Shown piece by piece: positions 52,570-61,668 of a stretch of 64,000 bases of DNA (the first letter of the stretch is position 1; each line of letters starts with the position of its first letter). The stretch comes from CAYOSF01 sp964406605 (GTDB taxonomy: Bacteria; Chloroflexota; Dehalococcoidia; DSTF01; RBG-16-68-14), in contig CAYOSF010000001.1 of assembly GCA_964406605.1 (NCBI GenBank), positions 310,001 through 374,000 of the forward strand, read 5' to 3'. The notes below the pieces were generated by a model that saw only the letters and a list, made by a program, of their open reading frames with translations, searched no databases and was not told where the DNA came from. The translations under genes were made by a program, and so were the position numbers.

Positions 52570-55038
52570 CTACTCCACCGGCCGGAGGTCTTCGTGGACC
52601 GGCATGAGACCGGTCTCCTCGTCTGCCCAGACCAGCAGGGGCGGCAGGACGATGAGGGTGGTGAGCAAGGCGATGCCCACGTTGAGCGCGGTGACGATCC
52701 CGAACGTTTCGAGCAGCGGGAAGCCCGAGAAGGCCAGCACGCCGAAACCGCCGACGGTCGTGAGACCCGAGGCGGTGATCGCCCTTCCGATACGCAGCGA
52801 AGCGCTGCTCACCGCCTCCCGAGGGGCGTGCCCGTGCTCCCGTTCCTCGAAGTAGCGGGCCATGATCAACACGGAGAACTCGGTGCAGGTGGCCACGATG
52901 AGCGGGCCTGAAACGGCCGTCAGCGGGTTGAGCTCGATGCCCAACAGGTAGATGGCCACCGAGGAGCCGCCCACGGCGATGAGAACGGGCAAGAGCGGCA
53001 GCACAGTCTTGACCAGGTTTCGGTACGAGATCATGAGCCAGATCAGGACTCCGCCCAGCGCCGCATAGATCATCAGGGCCCGGTTGGCGCTAAGGGCGTC
53101 CACCGCCTCGATGCCGATCACGGCCAGGCCCGACGGAGTCGCCGTCACACCTGGCGGCGCGTCGAGATCGCTCTCCATCTCTGCCAGCAAGTCCTTGCGC
53201 TCGTGGAGCGAGATAGGGCCGATGGCGAAGATGATATGGGCCCGGGTGCGATCCTCGCTGATGAAGGTATTGGTGATGGCGTCCGGCGCGATGGCTAGAA
53301 TGGCTTCTACGTCCTCTCGCGTCGGCGGGCCGCCGATGACGCGGCTGGTGATGGAGGCGATGCTGTCGGAGCTCAGGAGCTCGTTTGGGTGCTCCTTGAG
53401 TTGCCTCGCCTCGAAATCAAGCATCCAGGACAGCACGTCGTACTGCCCCTGCTCGTTGGTCCTGGTGATGTCATCTGCCTCTACCATGATGCCGAGCTGG
53501 CTGGATGAGCCGGCAACGTCGCGGATGTGATAGAGGTCTCGCAGCACCTGGCTGTCCTGTGGCACGAAGCGCTCCGGGTCGGTCTGGATCGTGATGCGCT
53601 GGTCGGCCAGCAGACCGATGATGATGAAACCGACGCCTATGGCGACGACCGGGATAAGGCGGCGGTCGGCGGAGGACGTGAGGGCACGAACCAGGCGCTC
53701 CATCTCAAGCCGGTTTGACGCAGGGGTGGTGGGGCGATGGTCAGGGTGCCTGTCGCGCCAGAAGAGAAGGCTGGCGGGGATGATGATGCCGGCGAGGGCG
53801 AGGATGACGACGCCCACGGCGAGCATCGAGCCGAAGTCGCGGATCATGGGAACCCGGGAGATGTGCAGCGCCATGAAGCCCACCGCGGCGGCGAACACGG
53901 CGATAGTGAGCGCCGGCCCGAGGTTCGCGAGAGCTACGCGCAACCCGGTGTCCGGCCGGCCGGTGCGCTCCGTTTCCTCCTCGAACCGGCTGTGCATCTG
54001 AATGGCGAAGTCCATCCCCAGGCCGATAAGGATGGGCAGGCCGGAGATGGTGACCATGGTGAGCGGGATGCCCAGGAAGCCCATGAGGCCGAAGGCCCAC
54101 ACGCTGCCCACCAACACCACCGCGAGTGAGAGGAGCCGCCAGCGCGCCCGGAAGATGAGGAACAGCACGATCATCATGATCATGATGGCGAGAACCGCCA
54201 TGGTGGTGATGCTCTCCCTCATGGTGTCGTTGATCTGCTTGAGGAGAATGGTCGGGCCGGTAGGGAGCACCTCGAAGCCCTGGAAATCGTATCCTTCCAC
54301 GATCTTCGCCGCGGTCGCGGCGGCGTCACCTTGTTTGTCGATCGTCATGTTGCCGTTGAGGCGTATGACCATCAGCGCGTGCTGCGCGTCCGGAAAGACG
54401 CCCTTGAGGTCCGGCCGTATGTTGCCGGCGGCGTCGAAGATGAGAAACTCCACGAACTTCGGGTTGCTCAGTGACTGCTCGCCCGCCTCGGCCAGACGGG
54501 CCGCGTCGGCCGCGGTCCGCTCCGTGAAGGCGGCCGCGGCCTGCTGGCGGGCCTGCTCCGCCGCTCGCTCCTGTTCTTCAGCGGAAGCGCCGGCCGCCGC
54601 TGCTTCGTCACGGGCCGCCTGCGCGGCCGCTTCCTGCTGGCGGACCAGCGCGCCGCCGGAAAGCTCAGCGCCCACCGGGATCTGGTCTTGGGCGAAGCGA
54701 AGGAGGGCGAGCGGGCCGAACACTGAGTGGAAGAGGCCGGTCTCGTTCAGCTCGTCCTCGAGGGCGGCCAGCTGGTCCACGTTCGGCGGCGCGAACAGGT
54801 TGCGAACGTCGTCGCCCGTGAAGAGCACCAGTACCGGCTCGCCTCCGAACTGCTGCTCGTAGCGCTGGTTGTCGCGGTAGACCTCGGAACTGGCCGGGAC
54901 GATAGTGTCCTGGCTGTTCTTGAACTCGAGACGGGGGATTCCGAAGGCGAGGACGACCGTCGCCACCACCGAGGCCGCCAGCACCCACGGGTAGCGCCTT
55001 CGAATGAAGTCAGCGCAGAAGAGCCAGAACGCCTTCAT
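52570..55038 (-). CDS. MMPL/HAE3-type RND exporter
   Basis: The 822-residue protein has the two-half RND layout of MmpL/HpnN-type transporters: a first membrane helix, an exported domain, five or six helices (residues about 265-430, with GLPILIGLGMDFAIQMHSRFEEE carrying the family GxDY/F-type site), a second exported domain, and a second helix set (SGPLIVATCTEFSVLIMARYFEE). The first exported domain has an alanine/glutamate-rich coiled-coil insert near 130-175 (EAAAQAARDEAAAAG). Cargo is probably a lipid or hydrophobic compound. It stands alone on this strand. Confidence 0.9.
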   Translation of the reverse strand: MKAFWLFCADFIRRRYPWVLAASVVATVVLAFGIPRLEFKNSQDTIVPASSEVYRDNQRYEQQFGGEPVLVLFTGDDVRNLFAPPNVDQLAALEDELNETGLFHSVFGPLALLRFAQDQIPVGAELSGGALVRQQEAAAQAARDEAAAAGASAEEQERAAEQARQQAAAAFTERTAADAARLAEAGEQSLSNPKFVEFLIFDAAGNIRPDLKGVFPDAQHALMVIRLNGNMTIDKQGDAAATAAKIVEGYDFQGFEVLPTGPTILLKQINDTMRESITTMAVLAIMIMMIVLFLIFRARWRLLSLAVVLVGSVWAFGLMGFLGIPLTMVTISGLPILIGLGMDFAIQMHSRFEEETERTGRPDTGLRVALANLGPALTIAVFAAAVGFMALHISRVPMIRDFGSMLAVGVVILALAGIIIPASLLFWRDRHPDHRPTTPASNRLEMERLVRALTSSADRRLIPVVAIGVGFIIIGLLADQRITIQTDPERFVPQDSQVLRDLYHIRDVAGSSSQLGIMVEADDITRTNEQGQYDVLSWMLDFEARQLKEHPNELLSSDSIASITSRVIGGPPTREDVEAILAIAPDAITNTFISEDRTRAHIIFAIGPISLHERKDLLAEMESDLDAPPGVTATPSGLAVIGIEAVDALSANRALMIYAALGGVLIWLMISYRNLVKTVLPLLPVLIAVGGSSVAIYLLGIELNPLTAVSGPLIVATCTEFSVLIMARYFEEREHGHAPREAVSSASLRIGRAITASGLTTVGGFGVLAFSGFPLLETFGIVTALNVGIALLTTLIVLPPLLVWADEETGLMPVHEDLRPVE

Positions 55039-55389
55039 TGCTGGAGACCTTGGGCATCCTGCCTGTCCTCCAGGACTTCGCTTGGTCTAAAGCATACCAG
55101 GGATTGAGGGGCGGTCAATAGTGCGAGGGGTAGACCGAGCAGGCGCGTACTCCTTTCCTCGTTTGTTTGCCAAGTCTGGTCCATTGTCCGCGCCGTACCC
55201 GCAGCACTGGCCCTTCACTCTACGGAGAAGATCGTGTATGCTCGGCGTTCGAAACCAGCGACGAGGAGCAGCCATCACGATAGCAGCAGCGCGCCAAGCG
55301 GCAGCGGACGCCGGCCGCCTCTGGCCGAACGCTCTCAAGACCCACCCGGATGGCCTCTGTGGCGCCGATGTCGCCGCGGAGGCCCGCCC

Positions 55390-56127
55390 GTGAGCCAGAG
55401 CCTGGAGATCCTCTTCCTGGGGTCGGGGAATGCGTTCGCGTCGGGACGCTACTGGAACAGCTTCCTTGTAAACGGTCGCTACCTCTTCGATGCCTCGCCG
55501 GTCGTGTTGCCCCACCTGAAGCAGAGCGACACGGCGCTTGAGGATATCGAGGCCGTCTTCATCAGTCATTTCCACGGCGATCACTTCTTCGGCCTCCCGT
55601 TCCTGCTGCTTGAGTATGCCGAGATGACGAACCGTAGCAAAGATCTCACCATCATCGGCCCGCCGGGCGTCCAGGAGCGGGTCCGCGCCGTTACCGAGGC
55701 CGGCTTTCCCAATGTGCCTCGCAAGCAGAAGTGCTACGAGGAGAGGTACCACGATCTGGGTGACGGCCTCGAGGGGGAGGTCGCCGGCCTGAAGTTTGTC
55801 GCCCGTCGGGTTGACCACGTGCCGGACCTCGATTGCTACGGGTTCCGGGTCGAGGTGGGCGAGCGGACCGTGGCCTATTCCGGGGACAGCGTCATGTGTG
55901 ACGGCCTGATTGAGCTGGCAGATGGCGCCGACGTGTTCGTCGTCGAGTGCAGCGGCTGGGACGGCACCTGGGGACCTCACCTTGGTCCCAATGACGTACG
56001 AGAGCTGCGCAGGCGGCTTGGGCCCAAGCCAACCTTCATCCTCACTCATCTGGATTCGGGCCAGGAGGACCCAGGCATCGACAACGCGCTCTTGGCGGAG
56101 GATCTGGCGCGCTTCCGGCTGGAATAG
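55390..56127 (+). CDS. Metallo-β-lactamase-fold hydrolase (RNase Z-like)
   Basis: The 245-residue protein begins LEILFLGSGNAF and has the metal motif SHFHGDHFFGLPFLLLEY, then VAYSGDSVMCDGLIELADGADVFVVECSGW and a final THLDSGQEDP. The layout resembles RNase Z and related single-domain hydrolases, but the histidine of the last motif is in THLDSG and the exosite arm is missing, so tRNA processing is uncertain. GTG 55390 overlaps an upstream stop as GTGA, hinting at a short translated frame before it. Confidence 0.82.
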   Translation: MSQSLEILFLGSGNAFASGRYWNSFLVNGRYLFDASPVVLPHLKQSDTALEDIEAVFISHFHGDHFFGLPFLLLEYAEMTNRSKDLTIIGPPGVQERVRAVTEAGFPNVPRKQKCYEERYHDLGDGLEGEVAGLKFVARRVDHVPDLDCYGFRVEVGERTVAYSGDSVMCDGLIELADGADVFVVECSGWDGTWGPHLGPNDVRELRRRLGPKPTFILTHLDSGQEDPGIDNALLAEDLARFRLE

Positions 56128-56250
56128 GGCGCGGGCGGGCCGAGTCGCCGAGAGACGGCCGCGGCGAGGCCGGCTGGTCCGTCTCACGATCTGATGGCGG
56201 GGCCCAGAACCACCTTGGGGTGGCGCAGCGCGGGCTGCTAGAATTGCGGG

Positions 56251-56265
56251 GACTTTGTGAAAGTC
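56251..56265 (+). promoter_or_regulatory. Perfect dyad GACTTT-GTG-AAAGTC upstream of the Fe-S pair
   Basis: This 15-base palindrome lies about 70 bases before the NuoI-like gene. A TATAGG follows at 56271. It may be an operator for a dimeric repressor or activator; the sequence does not match FNR or Rex consensus well. Confidence 0.35.
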
Positions 56266-56336
56266 TTCCCTATAGGTGCTCCGCTAGCTATGCTGGGCAA
56301 GCAGAGTTGAAGCTGGAGGAGAGGGCAACGGCGTAG

Positions 56337-56813
56337 ATGTACGGTCTTGGTGTGCTCAATGGGATGCTGGTCACCCTGAAGCACATCTTCAAGCCGACGT
56401 TCACGGTGCAGTACCCGGAGGAGGTCCGCGCCATTCCTCACCGGGCGCGCACCAATCTGCTCTGGTTTGAGGAACGCTGCACCGGCTGCTCCACCTGCGC
56501 CCAGGCCTGCCCGGACGGCTGTATCCTCGTTGCCACCTCGGCGGCCGAGGACGGTTCGCGTCATGTGGAGCGCTATGAGATCGACTTCCGCATCTGCATG
56601 TTCTGCGGACTCTGTACGGAGGCCTGCCCGTATCTGGCCATCCAGCCCGGCGGCACCTGGAAGGACACGACGGCCGATTTCGACGCCATGTTTCGAGACA
56701 AGCACGCGCTGACCCGATTCGCTCACGACTACCTGAGGGAGAAGGACTACATGTACCCTCACGGTCAGCGTGCACCTGACGAGCTTGTGCAGCTCATCGA
56801 GGCAGAGGGCTGA
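56337..56813 (+). CDS. NuoI-like two-[4Fe-4S] ferredoxin subunit
   Basis: The 158-residue protein has two CxxCxxCxxxCP clusters: CTGCSTCAQACPDGC and CMFCGLCTEACPYLAI. The N-terminal GMLVTLKHIFKPTFTVQYPEE matches the start of complex I subunit NuoI. It would pass electrons between the NuoG-like protein and another subunit. Only this and the NuoG-like gene are present, with no membrane subunits of complex I nearby. ATG 56337 is preceded by GGAGG. Confidence 0.88.
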   Translation: MYGLGVLNGMLVTLKHIFKPTFTVQYPEEVRAIPHRARTNLLWFEERCTGCSTCAQACPDGCILVATSAAEDGSRHVERYEIDFRICMFCGLCTEACPYLAIQPGGTWKDTTADFDAMFRDKHALTRFAHDYLREKDYMYPHGQRAPDELVQLIEAEG

Positions 56814-56829
56814 CGGGGACCCGCGAGCT

Positions 56830-59529
56830 GTGGCCCGCCTGACGATCAACGGACAAGCAATCGAAGCCCCCGACGGCACCCCGCTGGTCGAGGTGCTCAA
56901 GCGGAACGGGTTCTATGCTCCCCACCTCTGCTATCTTGACGGTCTGCCCCCGTATGCGGGGTGCCGCACCTGTCTGGTGGAGATCGAGGGCGCCCGCGGC
57001 CTCCAGCTCGCCTGCACGACGACGGTGCGTGACGAGATGGTGGTCCGTTCTGACACGCCAGAGTTGAAGCAGGCCCGCCAGAGCGTCCTCTCGTTCATCG
57101 ACGCGAACCACTCCGACCGCTGCCTGACCTGCCACCGACGGGTGAAGTGCATGCCGGGCGACATCTGCCTTCGGGACGACGTGGTCACGCACCGCTGCAT
57201 CACCTGCTCCAAGAACTACCGGTGCGAGCTGCAGACGACGCACGACCTCCTGGACATGGGAAAGGACAGCGTGGAGCCGTGGGTGGGCGAAGAGGGTACC
57301 TACTACCAGACGGAGCAGCCGGAGCCCGACCGGGCCAACCCCTGGTTCGAGTTCGACCCGCAAATGTGCATCATCTGCACCCGGTGCGCGCGGACCTGCG
57401 CCGACGTGCGCCACACCGGCGCAATCACGCTCGCAGGTCGTGGCTTCTCGACGCGCATCGCCTTTGGTGCCGGGGGGCCGATCCACGAATCGAACTGTGA
57501 CTTCTGCGGCGCCTGCATCGACGTCTGCCCGACCGCCACGCTGATGGAGAAGCCGAACAAGTGGATCGCGCGTACGGAAGACTGGGTCTCTACCGTCTGC
57601 GACGCCTGCAGCGTGGGCTGCACCATCAGCGTCGGACACCGGGACGGCAAGCCCGTCATCATCAAGCCGGACACGCTGAACCCGTTCAGCGACAACCAGA
57701 TCTGCGTACGCGGTCGCTTCCACTACGACGCGCTCAAGCCGGACGAGCGGTTGAGGCAGCACCTGGTTCGTCGCGACGGCGACCTCGCCCCCGCCTCGTG
57801 GGAAGAGGCGCTGGAGCACGCCGCGGAACGTCTCGCCCAGGTCCGGCAGGAGCACGGCGCGGGGTCGATCGCATTCCTGGGCTCGCCGCTGACCCCCAAC
57901 GAGGAGAACTACCTGGTGCAGCGCCTGGCCCGCGAGGTCGTCGGCTCCTCCCACATCGACTTCAGCGCCGGGCCGGTGAACAGGGCCGTCGATCGAGTGA
58001 CGGCAGCGGCGTTTGGCGCGGAGACGCTCCCCGCCGACCTGACGGCGATTCCGACCAGCGCCAAGACCATCGTCGTGGTTGCGGACGACCTGGAGGAGAG
58101 CCACAACGTGGCCGCGCTGCGGATCAAGGACGCGGTCGACCCGAAGAAGCTGCCGGTCCGGGAGCCGGCGCGGCTCATCGTGATCACCCCGCGCTGGGGA
58201 GAGCTGTGCGACTTCGCGGAGCCCCATGGTGGCGTCTGGCTGCGGCCGGAACCCGGCCAGGAGCCTGCGACTCTCGCCGCGCTCGGCCGCCTGCTGGCGC
58301 AAGACGAAACGATCGCGAAGGCGGCCTCCGAGGCCGGTCTCCAGATCGACATCGCCAGGAACGGAGCCGAGGTCGTGCCCGGAATCGAGGGTGACGCGCT
58401 CCGGCGGGCCGCGGCGATCCTGTGTGAGGCTGCCTCCGACCCGGAGCATGACGTAGCGGTGGTCTTCGCGCCCAAGCCGATGGGCGCGGCGCTGGCCGCA
58501 GAGGAGGCGAAGGGAGCGGCCAACCTCGCGCTGCTCCTGCGCGGACGCGAGGCCGGGCGTTCGTTCTACGTGCTGCCGACCGAGGCCAACGTTAACGGCG
58601 CCCGAGACATGGGTGTCTCGCCCGATGCCGGGCCGGGACGGGAGGCCGTGAAGGGCGAGGCCGGTCTCGACTTCAACGGCATCATCGAAGGGGCGTTGGA
58701 GGGGCGGATCAAGGCGCTGGTCGTTGCCGGCGACAACCCACTGATGTTCGCGCCGGCGCGCGGGCGCATCGAAGAGGCGCTGGGGAAGCTGGACTTCCTT
58801 CTCGTGATCGACCGGGTGCTGACGGACACGGCTGGGCGAGCCCACGTGGTGATCGCGGACTCACGGACGTACGCAAAGGACGGCACGTTCACCAGCGCCG
58901 ACCGGCGGGTGCAGAGGTTGCGCGGCGCGCTGGCAAGGCCGGGCGATTCCAAGCCCGCTTGGGAGACGCTGAGCGAGTTGGGTCGCCGGCTGGCCGGGCG
59001 ACTGGGCGTCGACGCGAGCTTCGACTACGAGGAGGCGGCCGACGTGACCGATGAGATCGCACGCAATGTCCCCGGCTACGGGGGCGTGAGCTTCTACAAC
59101 ACTACGGGTTGGGGGAAGAAGCGCGCCGTGGAAGAGGCGCTGCCGGAGAAGGTGGCGTTGCAGCCAGTGGGCGCGGCCGCAGAGCCGTCCGGCGGCGAGG
59201 GCGAGGTCGCGCTGCTCACGGGCCGCACGCTCTACACCAGCCACATGGGCTCGGCGATCCACTCGCCCGAAGCGGACAAGCTCGGCCGGGAGCGGGGCGT
59301 GCTGGTCAACCAGTACGACGCTACCGAGCTCGGCATCGCCATGGGGGACGAGGTGGTGCTGCGGAACGGGTCGGCGGAACTGGAGCTGAAGGCGACGCTC
59401 AGCGCCGCCGTGCCGCGAGGTGCGGTCTTCGTGTCCTCCTACTACGACGGCGGCGCCGTGACCGCGCTGCTGCCGGCGGAGAACGGCGTGGCGGTGGTTC
59501 CTCGCGTGAAGCTGATCAAGAAGAACTAG
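56830..59529 (+). CDS. NuoG/FdhA-like iron-sulfur molybdopterin-fold oxidoreductase
   Basis: The 899-residue protein has a [2Fe-2S] domain (C34, C45, C48, C62), a His/Cys cluster domain with extra CxxC pairs (CLTCHRRVKC, CITCSKNYRC), a two-[4Fe-4S] ferredoxin region (CIICTRCARTC, CDFCGACIDVCPTATL), then a molybdopterin-type [4Fe-4S] domain (CDACSVGC...QICVRGR) and a large MGD-binding fold. At the expected metal ligand position, where formate dehydrogenases have Cys or Sec, the sequence reads DFSAGP. It therefore probably lacks Mo/W chemistry and works like NuoG. GTG 56830 is 17 bases after the NuoI-like stop. Confidence 0.88.
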   Translation: MARLTINGQAIEAPDGTPLVEVLKRNGFYAPHLCYLDGLPPYAGCRTCLVEIEGARGLQLACTTTVRDEMVVRSDTPELKQARQSVLSFIDANHSDRCLTCHRRVKCMPGDICLRDDVVTHRCITCSKNYRCELQTTHDLLDMGKDSVEPWVGEEGTYYQTEQPEPDRANPWFEFDPQMCIICTRCARTCADVRHTGAITLAGRGFSTRIAFGAGGPIHESNCDFCGACIDVCPTATLMEKPNKWIARTEDWVSTVCDACSVGCTISVGHRDGKPVIIKPDTLNPFSDNQICVRGRFHYDALKPDERLRQHLVRRDGDLAPASWEEALEHAAERLAQVRQEHGAGSIAFLGSPLTPNEENYLVQRLAREVVGSSHIDFSAGPVNRAVDRVTAAAFGAETLPADLTAIPTSAKTIVVVADDLEESHNVAALRIKDAVDPKKLPVREPARLIVITPRWGELCDFAEPHGGVWLRPEPGQEPATLAALGRLLAQDETIAKAASEAGLQIDIARNGAEVVPGIEGDALRRAAAILCEAASDPEHDVAVVFAPKPMGAALAAEEAKGAANLALLLRGREAGRSFYVLPTEANVNGARDMGVSPDAGPGREAVKGEAGLDFNGIIEGALEGRIKALVVAGDNPLMFAPARGRIEEALGKLDFLLVIDRVLTDTAGRAHVVIADSRTYAKDGTFTSADRRVQRLRGALARPGDSKPAWETLSELGRRLAGRLGVDASFDYEEAADVTDEIARNVPGYGGVSFYNTTGWGKKRAVEEALPEKVALQPVGAAAEPSGGEGEVALLTGRTLYTSHMGSAIHSPEADKLGRERGVLVNQYDATELGIAMGDEVVLRNGSAELELKATLSAAVPRGAVFVSSYYDGGAVTALLPAENGVAVVPRVKLIKKN

Positions 59530-59743
59530 CGGGACCGCTCAAGAGCGCCCGCGACCCCATCCCACCCACCCGCCCGAGATGGTTGCTGAGTCTGGGGGAC
59601 ACCGCCTGACTCCTTCGGCTCGCCCTTCAGGCGCGAGGCTAGCGGACCTCCAGCTTGATGCTCGCGCATCTTAGGGGCAAGGCCGGGGTGAGGGAGTACC
59701 CGAGGTCGACTAGCGATTCACACCCAACTGAGTTGGAGCAGCA

Positions 59744-60784
59744 CTAGCCGATCTCCACCGTCACCTTGATCGAGCGCTGCGACTTGTCCGCCGCAATGGC
59801 CAGGCCCTGCTGAATGTCGTCCAGCGGGATGCGGTGTGTGATCAGCCGCCGTAGCTCCTCCGGCTGCCCGGCCGCGATCTCGATGGCCACCTCGAAGTCG
59901 GAGCGGGAGCCGGGGCGGCCGTAGGTGATCCCGCCCAGGAGCGTGACTTCCTTCAGGACGGCCAGCGTGGCGTTGACGCTCACCGGGCCGGTGAAGACGC
60001 CCAGAATCGAGACGCGGCCGCCCGGCCTGGCGAGCGCGATCGCCTGGTTCAGCGTCTCGGCGCTGCCGCCCACCGTCTCGACCACCACCTCCGGCGGCCG
60101 GTTGCCGAAGGCGGCCTGTAGCTCCGGTATGGCGTTGTCGTTCGCGTCGACCACGAGATCGGCGCCCAGGGCCCGCGCCGCCTCGGCCTGGTGGGGGTAG
60201 CGGGCCGTCACGAAGACGTCGGACGCGCCCATCGTCCGGGCGGCCACCAGGGCCATCAGGCCGATGGTGCCGGACCCGATGACGGCCACGCGCTCGCCCT
60301 GCGAGAGCCCGACGATTCGCAGTCCGTGCACAGAGACGGCGAGCGGCTCGACCAGCGATCCCAGCTCGAAGTCCAGCTCGTCCGGCAGGGGATGGACGAT
60401 GTAGTCCGGGACGTGGAGGTACTCGGCGAAGGCACCGGGGGCGGACAGCCCCAGCAGCTTGCGCTCGGGGCAGAGCTGACGGCGGCCGGTCCGGCAGAAC
60501 TCGCACCGGCGGCACACCTCGACCGGCTCGATGGCCACGCGCCGGCCGATCGGGAGACCGGCTACGCCCTCGCCGACGGCGGCCACCTCTCCCGCAGCCT
60601 CGTGGCCCGGGCGCAGGCCCGGGGCGGGAGGCGACTCGCCGCGATACATGTGGATGTCGCTGCCGCAGATGCCGCAGTTGCGGATGCGCACCAGCACGCC
60701 GCCCGGCTGCACGTCCGGCATCTCCACCTCCCGCACCTCGAACTGCCGCGGGCCGGTGACGACCGCTGCGCGCATCGTGGTCAT
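59744..60784 (-). CDS. Zinc-dependent medium-chain alcohol/polyol dehydrogenase
   Basis: The 346-residue protein has the catalytic zinc site NCGICGSDIHMY and GHEAAGEV, four structural-zinc cysteines (EVCRRCEFCRTGRRQLC), and the NAD-binding VAVIGSGTIGLMAL. It resembles sorbitol, threonine or glucose dehydrogenases; the substrate cannot be named. ATG 60784 follows GAAGGAGGAG; a longer frame to 61027 overlaps the divergent ATPase gene and is unlikely. The 59530-59743 gap beyond its end shows no gene. Confidence 0.92.
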   Translation of the reverse strand: MTTMRAAVVTGPRQFEVREVEMPDVQPGGVLVRIRNCGICGSDIHMYRGESPPAPGLRPGHEAAGEVAAVGEGVAGLPIGRRVAIEPVEVCRRCEFCRTGRRQLCPERKLLGLSAPGAFAEYLHVPDYIVHPLPDELDFELGSLVEPLAVSVHGLRIVGLSQGERVAVIGSGTIGLMALVAARTMGASDVFVTARYPHQAEAARALGADLVVDANDNAIPELQAAFGNRPPEVVVETVGGSAETLNQAIALARPGGRVSILGVFTGPVSVNATLAVLKEVTLLGGITYGRPGSRSDFEVAIEIAAGQPEELRRLITHRIPLDDIQQGLAIAADKSQRSIKVTVEIG

Positions 60785-60854
60785 GGACTCCTCCTTCGCT
60801 CGCGGGTCCTCGTCTTGGAGACCCCTAGGGCATAGGCTATCATGGCGGCGAGCC

Positions 60855-61668
60855 ATGCGCGCCGTCAACCAACCGCAGAGCTGGTGGGGCTGGCACGGCT
60901 GGAACCAGCCGGAGCCGCTCTCCGTCGTCGAGCTGCTGGAGGCAGGCACGATGCCGGCCAAGCTGGCGGCCGTGTTCTGGCTCGGCCTGGAGCGGGGGGG
61001 GGTCGTTCGCGTTCGCGGCCGACCCACCCAGCGCGGGCAAGACGACGGTGCTGACCGCGTTGCTGACGTTCATGGCCGAGGATGCCGTCGCTTACTTCAC
61101 CTGCGGCTGGGGGGAGACGTTCGAGCTGCCGCCGCCCAACGACGGCTACCCCACCTACCTGATGGTGAACGAGATGAGCGACGACCTGCCCGTCTACTCG
61201 TGGGGCCCGTACGTAGTCCACATTTTCGAGCTGATGGGCCGGGGGTACTCGATGTGCACGACGATGCACGCCGATACGGTCGAGGAGGTCATAGAGCAAC
61301 TGGAGGGCGAGGGGGTGCCGCGAGAGCACCTGACGCGGCTCACCTTCGTGGTGCCGCTGGCGGTCACGCGCCGGAACGGGCGCGTCTTGCGGAGAGTGAG
61401 CGAGGTGGGCCTGCTCGGCGCGGGCGAGGACGGGCTGACCGTGCGGCGGATCGCCGCTTGGGACGAACGGCACGACGCCTTCTCGATCCTGGAGGACGCG
61501 GACGATAGGAGCGAGCTGGCCGCGCGCCTGGGCATGCAGGAGGACATCCTCGACCGGGAGCTGGCCCTGCGCGGGGAGTTCCTGGAGCGATTGGTCAGCA
61601 AGGGCGTGGCCAGCATCAGGGGCGTGCAGAAGGCGGTCGAGGAGTTCCGGGGGGAGGCAGAGCAATGA
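60855..61668 (+). pseudogene. T2SS/T4P-type secretion ATPase broken at a nine-G run
   Basis: The frame from ATG 60855 (MRAVNQPQSWWGWHGW...AAVFWLGLERGG) stops making sense at a run of nine G (60994-61002). With eight G the frame continues GSFAFAADPPSAGKTTVLTALL, which carries the Walker A motif PPSAGKTT, and runs to TGA 61668. The later part has LMVNEMSDDLPV and CTTMHADTVEEVIEQLEGEGVP, typical of GspE/VirB11-like ATPases. The repaired protein would have about 270 residues, short for the family. The frameshift may be an assembly error, slippage or phase variation. The end overlaps the peptidase gene as ATGA. Confidence 0.8.

Noticed and set aside
56794..58845. A 683-codon minus-strand frame opposite the NuoG-like gene.
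   Set aside because: The composition (Arg, Val, Leu, His, Gly) is typical of antisense GC-rich shadows and the sense strand has unambiguous Fe-S motifs.
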